DNA from: Gonium pectorale
Lineage: Eukaryota > Chlorophyta > Chlorophyceae > Chlamydomonadales > Volvocaceae
Assembly: GCA_001584585.1 (NCBI GenBank)
Contig: LSYV01000056.1
Location: forward strand, 117,624-147,562
Length of the DNA: 29,939 bases
Direction of reading: 5' to 3'
Made by a program: the position numbers and the translations under genes. Every line of letters starts with the position of its first letter. Position 1 is the first letter of the stretch. The notes beneath the pieces are model-generated. The model saw only the letters and a program-made list of their open reading frames with translations, did not search any database and was not told the DNA's origin. Shown piece by piece: positions 10,780-21,000 of this stretch.

Positions 10780-11473
10780 CATCGGGGACCCTCATCACAC
10801 AACCTTGTTTTCATGTACGGCACACGGAATGCCACAGGGGCTTGGCTTTACTATTATCACGTTGGGCCCTTGCAGAATAAGACAACACGGTCGCAGCTCC
10901 ATGTGTGTAGTGTACAGTGCATGCTCGTAACTCAGGGCGGCCCGAGCGTCGATAGTAACTTCTAGTAGGCATTGTAGATTCCTAAAATTTAAAATATCTG
11001 AAGCATCGTGCTACCTTGTCATTTAGGGCTGGCCTGCCGGCAAGGTTATCGGCCCTGGTGAGCACCCGTATGTGCGAACCGTTAGCCTATAATATACTAT
11101 ATAATCAGACAAAGTTTTTAGTGCTACTGGAGAGCAAAAACGGAGCACCGCTGCTCGCATGTATGCAGGGGCTGCTTTCACGACCGGCGCTGACATCACT
11201 GGATTTCGCAAGTAGCCATGCTTTTAGTCCGGCCATGTGATCAGAAAGTGGCCAGGTGGGCTGTGTGAGGCGCTTGAACGCTGGTGTATTAGAGACTGGT
11301 CTGGCCCTTGCTTAGCTGTAGGGGAGGTCCCTACACACGGCTTACCGCCGGATATTCACAACTGCGAGAAATTCGTCTTGTATGTGCACCGGCTCCAAGG
11401 CGGGCTGGTGGACATGTGCCAGGGGCATGCCAGGCGTCGCCGGAACAGGGCAGGCAGCCTCCGCGTTTCCTTG

Positions 11474-11484
11474 TATACTTAAGG
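11474..11484 (+). promoter_or_regulatory. TATA-like element upstream of the metalloproteinase gene
   Basis: TATACTTAAGG lies about 165 bases before the start codon at 11648, so transcription starting some 30 bases downstream would leave a 5' UTR of about 140 bases. The AT-rich run at 11088-11105 is a competing candidate. This rests on motif and spacing only. Confidence 0.25.
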
Positions 11485-11647
11485 CTTTGCCTCCTAGCTA
11501 GTGGGCGTATCGGCAATGGAAGTCATCCACTGCTTGGTCGGTGTGCGCGCTGCACGGTAGCGCACTTGGGGATGTACATGGCGCGTAACAACAACTGCTC
11601 ATGGCTTGTGCGCGCGGCGCAGGTGCACGCGCCGCTCAAGGGCTGCA

Positions 11648-14600
11648 ATGAGCACTGTATCCACCGGCGTGCTCTTACTGCTGAGCGTGCTGCTGCCGGC
11701 GCTGCAGCCCTGCTCGGCGGACGGTAGGGTGCGGTAACACTATGAAGCCTCTGCGAACGGCTTTGGGCCAGGCGACCAAACTCGAAACGACGCGCACGCA
11801 TGAGACAGCTGCATGCATCCCCCCCGATGTGGGCATTGGTTTGCTGGGCTGCCCCACGCATGTAAGCCCCCACAACCGGACATGCCCCTTTGTCATTCGG
11901 CCACGCGCGACGCTTGTCCACAAGACGTGTGGGGCGCACAAGGCATTCCGCGTGCGGTGGCGCTGGGTATCGTATGCTGGCCACCGTTGTACGGGGCCAC
12001 GCCAGACCCACCGGTTTGGGCCGCCGCTTGAGCCTGCGCTCGGTCGCGTGTCTGTTTGGCTGCACGACCTCCGCAGACAAGCCCCCCAAGCCTCCGTCCC
12101 CGTGGCGCGCGCCACCAAGCCCCAAGCCGCCTGGTCGTCCACCTCGAGCTCCTCCGTCCCCGAGGCCCCCTCCGCAGAACCCGCCATCGCCCAAGCCGCC
12201 CAGGCCATCGCCCAAGCCGCCGTCCCCGAGGCCCTCCCCGAAAAATCCTCCGCGGCCTCCGTCGCCACGGCCCCAGCCCCCATCCCCCCCATCTCCCCCG
12301 TCGCCGCCCTTCATGCCCCCGTCGCCCCCTGTCCCGCCACCAGAGCGGATCCTTGTCAGGGTAAGGCAGCGCTGCGACAGCCGTACGAGTAAGAAGGCTA
12401 TGGGGTTGCGGTGCTTAGTAACTCTATTGCATTGCGGCGACACCCGGCGCATCTGTCCGAGGGTGGGAACCGTGGGTGTGAGCCGTGGGCGGTGTGACGG
12501 CGCACGCCTGGAGAGCACTGCAGCTTTGCATCACCGCCCGCGCGTGCCTCAGTCAACGGCTTTGATTCCCTTCTGTGCTCCACGTTGCTTCCCCGGACTA
12601 ACTCCCTGGCCTTTTCTTTCTGGTCCCTCTGCCCCCCTCCCTAGGGAACGCTGTTCAGGGTGAACTCGCACGTGGAGGAGGCCTGGAGCGTGCAGGACAC
12701 GGGCAGCCGGCTGCTGTACCACCTGCCCGCCCAGCCGGTGGACTCGAGCGGCAAGCCCATACCGGCGGGGAGCTCCGTCATGCTGGCAAGTTGGCGGAAG
12801 AGGGGTGGGCGCTGCTGCTTGACGATGCATGGCTGAGGCTGTCCGGGTTTTGACCGGGAGTCGCCTCATGGGCTAATGCAGACCAGGGACCGAGCGGGAG
12901 CGCTCTGGCGGAGTGCCTAGCGCGCTTCCCGCCTGCACGGATCTAAGAATGTACATCTTAATCAAAACGATCGACCGCCGTGGCTTGAGCTGCCGCCCTT
13001 GCCGACTTGCAGTGGTGCCTGTTATCAGCGGCAAACAACCTGACGTGCAGCTCGGTCCAAGAGCTCACCATTACGTGAGTGCGCCGGGCGGCGCCTCTAC
13101 CCAGTACAACATGAGCACCCGTGGTGTTGTCGTGGGTTCGGGTCGTAATGAAGTAAAAGACTGTCTCAGGCCGGCACTGCCCCGGCCACGGCCCTCAGAC
13201 CGTGCTCCAGGAATCAACTAGTCAGAGCCTGAATAGTCTATCCCGCTGTGAAGCAAAGACGATATCGGTTCGGTGGTACAACAGTCGTACAAAGGGGCTT
13301 CGGAGCCCAATTGCCTTCGGAGCGTTCTTAGAATCGTTTCATTCTAGAATCGTTTAAGTCCTCGCGGCGCTACAACACGTGGTGGCGTATGCGCATACGC
13401 ACGCCTTGCCGAACTGCGGAGCTGGTCCCTGCCTGCATCGCTCCCATGCTCCGCTCCCCGGTCCGGGCCCCCACTCGTCGCCGACGATGCCCCTCCTCCG
13501 CGTAGGGCCATCAAGGCGCCCGTCAAGGCCACCAACGTGCGCATCCGGCTGTTGGTGGCGGCCTTCCGGATCGGCTCGGGCTGCCCTTCGGGCGGCGCCA
13601 GCGCCACCGACGTGACCAACGCGTACCTGGGCGCCCGAGGGCACGCCTTCCTCATGGAGTCGTGCAGCTACGGGCAGATGGTGTACGACAAGACCGCCTT
13701 GAAGGTGCGTCAAGCGCGCAGCTGTTGCGGTCCGAAACCCATGATCCTTGCCGTTTCCCCCGCCAACGGTTCAGGCGCGCTCGTCTGCTTCCGTTAGGGT
13801 AATCACAATACGCACCGATAGCTCTTGGGCGCCGATAGCTCTTGGGTGCGCCTGGGTACCTTCTTTATCATAGAGCTTCAGTAAGCTTTGCGACGCGCCG
13901 CGTGTGCCGGGAACAGCGGGCCCCACGCTGAGAGGTGCTTGCTTCACCCCTGGCACGCGGCCCGCCCGCGGCCCGAGCCCTGCCAGGTGGTCGAGGTGAC
14001 CGCGCCCTGCGACCGGGCCTTCTCCTCCTGCGACGACAATCGCATCGCCGACCTGGGCATGCAGCTGCTGGAGAGGCAGCTGGGGGCAGGTGCGGTGGCG
14101 GGGCAAGTCCGGGTCGGTCAGCCGGGCCGCTCCGCAAAGCGTTGTGGTGCTGTGCGTCTGGCGAGGAACCCCGCACGCAATCGGGCTGGCGGTCGATCTT
14201 GTTCCGGGCCTGCTTGGTTGCAGGGAGCGGGTCACCCAATCCGCTGCGTACGCGAAGCGGAGGGGAACGGTGACGTCCATGTGCATGTGCGTTCTTGTTT
14301 CGGTTGATTCGTGGTTCCGTCTCCCCTAGTGTGTCCCTACATTTGTTTTGCAACTCCCCCGCGTACACTTACACCCCCCCTCCCCTGGCGCACCCCCCGA
14401 TTACCCCGACCGCAGACGTGGTCAACTCGTACACGCACTTCTCGTTCGTGCTGCCCAACAACAACGGCTGCAACTGGGCGGGCCTGGCGCTGGTGCCCGG
14501 GCAGTTCACATGGTACCCAGCAAATGCGGACGTGAGTGCGTGGCCGGGCAGGTTGCCTTCCGGCGTGGCCGCTCTCCTGCTTTTGGGTGCGCTCGTGCGT

Positions 14601-16728
14601 CCGGACCACATGCGTGTCGCACCGAACAGACGCATACCGTGAGGGACATTTGTAGACGCTGCATGACTTTGATACCGAATGGCGTACTCCGTAGATCCGC
14701 GCGCGCAACTTGCAATCGCTGAGTGAGAATGCTGAGGGGTCGCGCTTACCCTGCACGCCCGCCCCTTCATTGTATCCCCGCAGGGTATCTTCAACCTGGG
14801 CACCGTGATGCAGGAAGCCCTGCACAGTGAGTCCCGCACACCGGGCAGTTGCGCGGGAGATCGCCGCGGCGTGCTCCAGCCCCAGACAGCGGCGCATTCA
14901 CAAGTCGGGCAGGCCCAGAGTGATACATCGCCGCGGGGAACACTAAGGCCGTTTCCCTCTGGTGGCACGCATTGCCATCACGAGCCCCTCGCAAACAGCC
15001 ATTGACCGCCCGCCTGGCTGCGTGCTGCCGTGCACCTGCCCGCGCCGCGTGCTTCCCCCCTCCCCCACATACACATGCAGATTTTGGCCTGTACCACGGC
15101 TGGCGCAACGGGCGCGAGTACGAGGACCTCTCGACGTCCATGGGCCTGGGCTCCAGCTGCCCCTCGGCGCCCGAGTTGTACCGCCTGGGCTGGGCCACGC
15201 CCGCCGACACGCTGTCCGGCGGCAGCCTGCCCGAGGGCGGCGTGTACCGCGAGTACCGCCTTCCCGCCACGCACCTGACGGGCCGGGCCAACATGCTGCG
15301 GGTGCTGCCCGACTGGCTGGGCTCGGGGTACAACAAGTGGGTGCTCGCAACGTGGACTGGGGTTGGGGCGAAATGTCTTTGGCGATGGGAAGCGGTGTGA
15401 AGCGGATCGGTGGCGTGGAGTTTGAGATGGGTGCGTCGCACGGGCGTTGGTGCCGAAAGGCTGTTTGCGCTGCACCGCATCATCGTGCTAAAAGAGCCCG
15501 CCCCCAACACGGCCACAACCGCTGCCACCCGCCCGCAGGAACATGTACTTCGCGCTTCGTCAGCGCGCTGGCGGCGACTGGCAGCTCCAGGACGAGTTCA
15601 ACAACAAGGTGCGTACGGCGGTGTGTGCCCGTTCGGGCGGGGTCACAGGGGACCGCGATTTGCTGCGGCTCGTCCACTGTCCGCGAATTAACAGCTGAGT
15701 AGCTCCGTGCCGGCGCGGATGGGCCGCATGGCTCAAGGCGTGAGGTCGGGCTGCCATCTGCTGGTGCGCTGCGGCGCAGGTCAACGTGCACGTGGCGGAC
15801 AGCTCGGTGGACAACGCCTTCACGTCGCAGGATGACCCCAAGTTCACCATCGTAGACACCATCGGGGCGGGCGAGGCACGCGACTTCACGGCGTATAGGC
15901 TGGCAGTCCGCGCCGGACGTGAGTCGCCAGGCCTCTCCGCCCCACAGTTCGGGGTCGCAGCGTGCGTTATGGGTGCGCCTGAAGGCGAGGACCTGGGCCT
16001 CGGGCCCTCGGCTCACCAGCCCATGCAATAGTGCACATTTTCCTGCAGACCTTGCTTGTCCGGCAACCAACGTCCAAGACCGCAACCTCTGCGGCTGTGC
16101 CCACGTCCCCCACATCTCACCTGCCCACCTTGCCCTCTCCCCGGCTGCAGAGCTGGAGGGCGGCAACACCATGGTTTTCTACATCTGCCGCTACCGTACG
16201 CAGGCCTCCGAGTGCAGCATGCCCAGCCAGCAGGCCTCGCCGCCACCTCCAGTAGTGTCACCATCACCGCCGCCGCCGCCGCCGAGGGTTTCGCCTTCAC
16301 CGCCACCGCCAGTAGTGTCGCCTTCGCCCCCACCGCCGAGGATCTCTCCTTCGCCGCCACCGCCAGTAGTGTCGCCTTCGCCACCACCTCCCAGGCAGAG
16401 CCCCCCGCCGCCGTTGCTCAGCCCTTCACCGCCGCCCCCTGTCAAGAGCCCCAGCCCACCGCCGCCGGTTCGGAGCCCGCCTCCTCCTAAGAGCCCGTCG
16501 CCTCCGCCACCGAGCCCGCCGCCGCCACCTCCAAGGCAGTCGCCACGCTCCCCTCCGCCGCGTTTCGTGGACTCTCCGCGCCCGCCACCTCCCAGGATGT
16601 CTTCGCCAAGGCGGCAACCGCCGCCACCGCCGCCGCCGCCACCGCCACCGCCACCGTTTGATGACGGCAACGGCGACGACGGCAATGTCGAAGGCGACTA
16701 CGTCTACGCGTCTCCACCACCGTATTAG
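11648..16728 (+). CDS. Secreted M11 (gametolysin/VMP-type) metalloproteinase with two Pro-rich modules
   Basis: Twelve exons join in phase: 11648-11723, 12077-12360, 12645-12785, 13013-13074, 13506-13704, 13987-14089, 14416-14531, 14784-14826, 15081-15336, 15539-15608, 15780-15918 and 16151-16728, giving 688 aa. Order: signal peptide (about 1-24); Pro-rich module of SPKPP/SPRPP type (about 27-115); pro-region; peptidase M11 domain; a second Pro-rich module of SPSPPPP type (about 527-675); acidic tail ending SPPPY. The zinc site reads QEALHNFGLYHG, with ligands Q337, H341 and H347 and base E338. A likely Met-turn is M362 (LSTSMGLGSSC). Gln in place of the first His is known in gametolysin and Volvox VMPs, which cleave Hyp-rich wall and matrix proteins. 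Action is expected in the wall or matrix on similar glycoproteins. Intron 3 seems to be GC-AG. Specific substrate and developmental role cannot be read from sequence. Confidence 0.93.
12786..13012 (+). other. Predicted GC-AG intron (intron 3 of metalloproteinase gene)
   Basis: The donor is CTG|GCAAGT, the consensus for GC-AG introns, and the acceptor is CTTGCAG at 13012. This joins SSVML to WCLLSAANNLTC in phase 0, and the following exon then leaves in the phase needed by the conserved exon at 13506. Using the next GT (in GGGTGGGC, about 12803) shifts the frame of the catalytic domain. Confidence 0.7.
13291..13355. repeat. Hairpin and direct repeat inside intron 4 of the metalloproteinase gene
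   Basis: GGGCT and AGCCC (13295-13299 and 13304-13308) pair around TCGG. Just beyond, TAGAATCGTTT is repeated at 13329-13339 and 13345-13355, and AGAAT (13330-13334) pairs with ATTCT (13341-13345). This may be a remnant of a small mobile or palindromic element in the intron. Confidence 0.6.
13811..13850. repeat. 17-bp-period direct repeat flanked by inverted ends, in intron 5
   Basis: CCGATAGCTCTTGGG occurs at 13815-13829 and 13832-13846. The pair is bracketed by CGCACC (13811-13816) and GGTGCG (13845-13850), which are reverse complements. No function is known to me. Confidence 0.75.
16240..16660 (+). repeat. Imperfect tandem repeat encoding SPSPPPP units
   Basis: This CCN/TCN-rich part of the last metalloproteinase exon encodes repeated SPSPPPPVV, SPSPPPPRI and SPSPPPPRQ-like units and ends in a run of 13 prolines. 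Such units are typical of hydroxyproline-rich volvocine wall and matrix proteins, where prolines are hydroxylated and glycosylated. Variation in unit number between strains is to be expected. Confidence 0.85.
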
Positions 16729-18065
16729 GGGTTCGCTTAGGTGGAAGGCGCCTAAAGTGCACATATTTGTTTGACAAGCCTGCCCTACAAGCCTGGCGGG
16801 CGATAGCTCGCATCGGCCTTGCCAGAACCCATGAATGGGGCTGTGGGGTGATGCAGTCACAGCCCCGGATGGAGCGGCGCCCGTCCGCCGTCGCTGGCGG
16901 GTGCACCGCTGCCGCCAGCTGAGCGGGGTGCTCCCTGCTTGCCGAGGGCCGGGGCCAGGGCTCGCTCACCGATACCGGTACCCTGTGCACAGCAGCAAGG
17001 AGCGCCGTGTGGAGACCCGCCAGGCAACTCCCATATCACAAGGTGTCGGTTAACCCTGCGCGCAAGGGCGCAGTACGACATGTACATGTTGTACTCTTGG
17101 GGGTGTCTCGACAGTGTCCCTTGACTGCCATTGCAGCCTGCAGCCATGGCAGCCTGCTGGAAGGAGGAGCTTATTCATACGCATTCATATATACATAACA
17201 CTCATCAGCCGCGTGAACCGGACAGGCCCAGCACAACGGACTGTTGCTGGAGACTGTGTGTTTTATATCGGGACCCATGTGCGTCTGTAGCGGGCCGCTC
17301 GACCGGAGCATCAGGGGCGCTGCGTGCGCTGCAATGTGAACATGCACGATGCTCTGGAACGTTACAGCAGTGATGGACGCTTCGTGCTGCGGTCCGTTTT
17401 AACATGCACGAGCTTATGCTTGCGCCAGTGTGCGGTGGCACACTGCGGCACTTTCCCCTTCCTCGTAACTCGAGATTGATGCTGATGTCATAAACGAAGC
17501 TTCATACATGGCTGGGAGGCGCATCGTGGCCGTTGTTGAGTATGATGGGCGCCCAGGGGTAGCAGTTTGGGCGTGGTGGCTCTCGCTGCAGAGCACGGTG
17601 CGCAGTCTTTGCTTGGCATGTGCATCGTCGGTGGAGGCCCCACTACTCAGTCGTTATATCTGTGGTGGTTGTCCTTGGAAGACGTTGTCAACAGGCAACT
17701 GTGGCACGTGTGCGTGTAGCGCTATAGCTTGTGTGCGACTAGGACGGGCTAGGGCGAATCGTTCCACTGCCCTGCCTGGATGTTGCGCCGCAACGGGCCG
17801 ATGCCCTCTCTCGGGCACACACGCACACAGGTTGACTTTGTCGCACACAACGGGGGCTGGTTGCACCGAGTCGCACCCATGCATGCTCGTGTGTTTGTGG
17901 TGCTGGCTCATAGGGGTACGTACGGCAACCGTCAGGAAGAATGTAAACAAGCCACGCCTTGACAGTGCCTTGGATGGTGCGATGCTCCTATGGACAGAGC
18001 GGGGAGAGCGGGGCGCCCTCAAGGTAGCTTGTCATGAACAAAATAATGATCGAGCCAGATAAAGC
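16729..18065. other. Intergenic region between metalloproteinase and GT61-like genes
   Basis: No recognisable coding sequence was found on either strand. The first plus-strand TGTAA after the metalloproteinase stop codon is at 17942, so either its 3' UTR is about 1.2 kb long or a variant signal is used. Only about 110 bases would then remain before the next start codon, so the boundary is uncertain. Confidence 0.5.
17942..17946 (+). terminator. Putative TGTAA polyadenylation signal of the metalloproteinase gene
   Basis: It is the only plus-strand TGTAA seen between 16728 and 18065. Its closeness to the next gene makes the assignment weak. Confidence 0.3.
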
Positions 18066-21000
18066 ATGACGAGGGCATACGCTCTGCTCGTTTCGGTAAT
18101 AATGGCCATAAGCAACAGCATTCGTCACAGCTCGGCACAGGTCGGATGCAAAATTCCAACCCTGAACGTTTCTGTTTTTGAAGACATTCGCAAAGCTAAT
18201 AATGGAGCGTGCCAGCTGTTCCGGAGAGTTTGCGCTGATGACGGACAGCTTGTGCTGTTCTATGACGGGCCAACCGCCACCGGCCCCGAGAGCTTTACCC
18301 AGCCAAACCCCTATGGTGATCTGTCGGTACATTCTGGTTACTGGTGTGTGGCGGGGTTCCAGGATGCTGGGAACGAACTGTCAACCTTGCGGACCGTAAC
18401 CCATGCGTGCCGCACCGCGCAGGAATTTCCCAGTCCGCTCCGGCCTCAACAGCGATGTCCTCGTGGGGCACATGGTATGTGCTCATTGCCGCTGTCCCCA
18501 CTTGGATTACCTGTACCAACTTGGATGGATGGGGGAGCTGACGCCCGATTGCTCCGCGCCATACCTTTCCTCACCTTTCCTCTCCATGATGTTGCAGCCC
18601 AACTCTTTCATTTCCATTCGGCGTGCAAGCCGCTTAGAGGATGCCCCAAATCTGCGGGATCCGGTCTTCTCGTCATGCACCCTCCCGGTCATCCTGATCA
18701 CAGATTGGTGGGTTGTGCAGAACGGGCTTGCAACGCAGAGGCATGTGACGTTGTTGATGTCCGCCATGCGGAAGCGGCGGACTGCTGTGTGGGCCGTTTG
18801 GTACAAGCGGTCGCGTGGGGTTGGACCAGCTGCTGGTGCATCCAGCTGCTGCTGCGACTGCATTGGAGGACACGCGCCGGCCCCGTTTTCCGTACTACTG
18901 TGTCACCACCTGACCAATGCTGGTGCAGATACCCGTGCCACAATCTTCTTCGTTCACAAGCTTCCCTCTCTCCGAACCTTCTCCCGTCCGGTGCGCCCGC
19001 AGGCCCTACAACATGGGAGAGTGAGTGTGCAGAGCATCTGTGCAGACCGGGTGACGACTAGCGCTGAGCAACACAAGGAGTTTCGCGCAGGTTCTTTGCC
19101 CAGCTGGCCACCGTCGCGGACGTGTACTTTCGGCAAAAGGGCATGATTGGTGAGGGGGATGGGGGTCCCGGCAGCAGGCCCAGGGCGCAATCTGAGGTTT
19201 GAGAGGCAACGGCTTCGCGTCGGCAGCGTTGCTGCAAGCGGCTGCCGGCTTTGTAGGAAGTGCTACACGCGAGTCGTAGCAAGGGCGCGTTTGGAGGGCG
19301 AGATGCGTGGACGTCTTGCGCGAGCTTGTACAGCCGGCCCGCTACCGCGCCTGCCTGGCACATGGTCGCGTGGGTCGCTCTGCACACAGCCACACACCTC
19401 GGACGCAGGCGGCCAGCCGCGTCCCCGGTCTCGCCCCCCAAGCGCCAAGTCGTGCCCCACCTGGTACCTACCGCAGCATACACGCCCCCAGTGCCCCTGC
19501 CGCTGGCCCCTGCGCCCACTTGTCCCATGCGCGCCGGTGCTGGTACGGGTGCTGGTGCTGGTGCGCAGACGATCTGGCCACGCTGGTGATGGCCAACCCC
19601 TGGGGCATGGGCGTCCCCAGCTACCAGCGCGTCATGATGTCGCCCTACAGCCGCTTCCCGCTCATCTCCTTCCACGATCTCTCCGCGCGGCCGCACACCG
19701 CCGCGGACGTAGCCGGCGGGGAAGGGCACGAGCACGGGGCCTGGAGGCAGGAGGGCTACCACGTCAGCTGCTTCGAGCAGGTGGGTGCGTTAGACGAGGT
19801 GTCGGTGCGCGCGCTCATGAATGCGACCATCCGTTCCCTCTTGGGCAGCTTTGTGCCCGTGTTCATGCGTTGTTGGGCATGAATGGAACATACCATGTAG
19901 TGAGGTGCGGGATTGACCGGAATTCGTCGAGGTTGCGAGCTGAAGCAGGCCCGGTAACGGGCAGCCCGATAGGCCAGTTATCGTCAGCCTCCAAGACTCG
20001 TTGCCGCTGTCCCGCGCCACTCTTCCGGCTGTGCAGTCATGGTGTTACCTGACCACATGCACTTGGTTGCATACCCTGCCCCTGCTTTTGCCCATGCATG
20101 CCAGGCAGTGCTGTGCAAGCTATCCGGCAGGCCACAGGGTCTAGCCATCACCGCCAAGGTGCTGTACGACCACATGAAGGACCACGTGCCGATCGACCCG
20201 CTCGGATTCGGCACCCCCGACTCCGGCCCCGCCAGCGGCCCTCGGCAGGCAGGGGCCGCCGCCGCCGTCGTGCCCGGGCCCGCCCCGGCGCACGCACCGA
20301 CCTCTGTCCACGACGACACGGCCCTGCGTGTGCTGATAGAGGCTCGCAGCGGCCCAGTCCGAAACTTGCTAAACCTGCATGACATCGTCGCAGCATGTGA
20401 TGCGGCCAACGCGCAAGGTGAGCAGGGCTGTCCCGGCGACTGGCACACGGGGTGCACGGTATCAGCGGTCCGAATCCGGCAGTAGCTCATGTCACTGGAG
20501 GGCAGAGCCTACCCTGCTGGAAGCAAGATTCACAAGCGCTGACGCACTTCTGACGCGGATGGCCATATTGCGGGCCGTTTTTCGTGAGGGCCCACCAAGG
20601 CAAAGACCGGCCATCGCTCCAGGTACCGCCGCGCAGATCAGAGTGGCGCCCCATGCCGTCTTGAGTGAGCCGCACATGGCGACCTGAAGCAGCATCCAAC
20701 AGCCAGTTGCAAGGGGGCGAAGTGAAAGAGGAATCTTAGTACGTGCTCTGTTGCTGGGCAGCGCAAATGCCTGTCATGCCTGCACCTAAGCAGCCCGGTA
20801 TCCCGACCCCGCAGGCGGCTTCCGCGCCGGCTCCTTCACACGGCTGTCGTGCAAGGTGCTCAACACGGCCGACAGCCCGCAGCTGCACGGCAACGCGCGG
20901 TTTTACGCCACAGCGGGGGCGGTGCGCTCGGCGCACGTGCTTGTGGCGCTGCACGGAGCGGGTGCGTGTGTCCCGCGCACGGGCAGCCGGGTGGGTGTGC

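Larger units (their letters stand above)
10259..11647. other. Intergenic region between renalase-like and metalloproteinase genes
   Basis: This should hold the 3' UTR of the upstream gene (TGTAA at 10775) and the promoter of the metalloproteinase gene. GC content falls around 10960-11110, where a TATAATATACTATATAATC stretch (about 11088-11105) stands out. A second TATA-like site, TATACTTAAGG (11474-11484), lies nearer the start codon. No coding sequence was recognised. Confidence 0.5.

Noticed and set aside
11523..12518. 331-codon minus-strand open frame
   Set aside because: It is antisense to exons 1 and 2 of the metalloproteinase; the Gly-rich part mirrors the Pro-rich module and no splice or motif support exists.
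16191..16685. Gly-rich open frame of 164 codons on the minus strand
   Set aside because: It is the exact antisense of the SPSPPPP-coding exon; poly-Gly is the complement of poly-Pro codons.
11648..16728. Pherophorin-type Hyp-rich protein
   Set aside because: The Pro-rich modules suggest it, but the central domain has the M11 zinc motif and Met-turn and no pherophorin (DUF3707) cysteine pattern.
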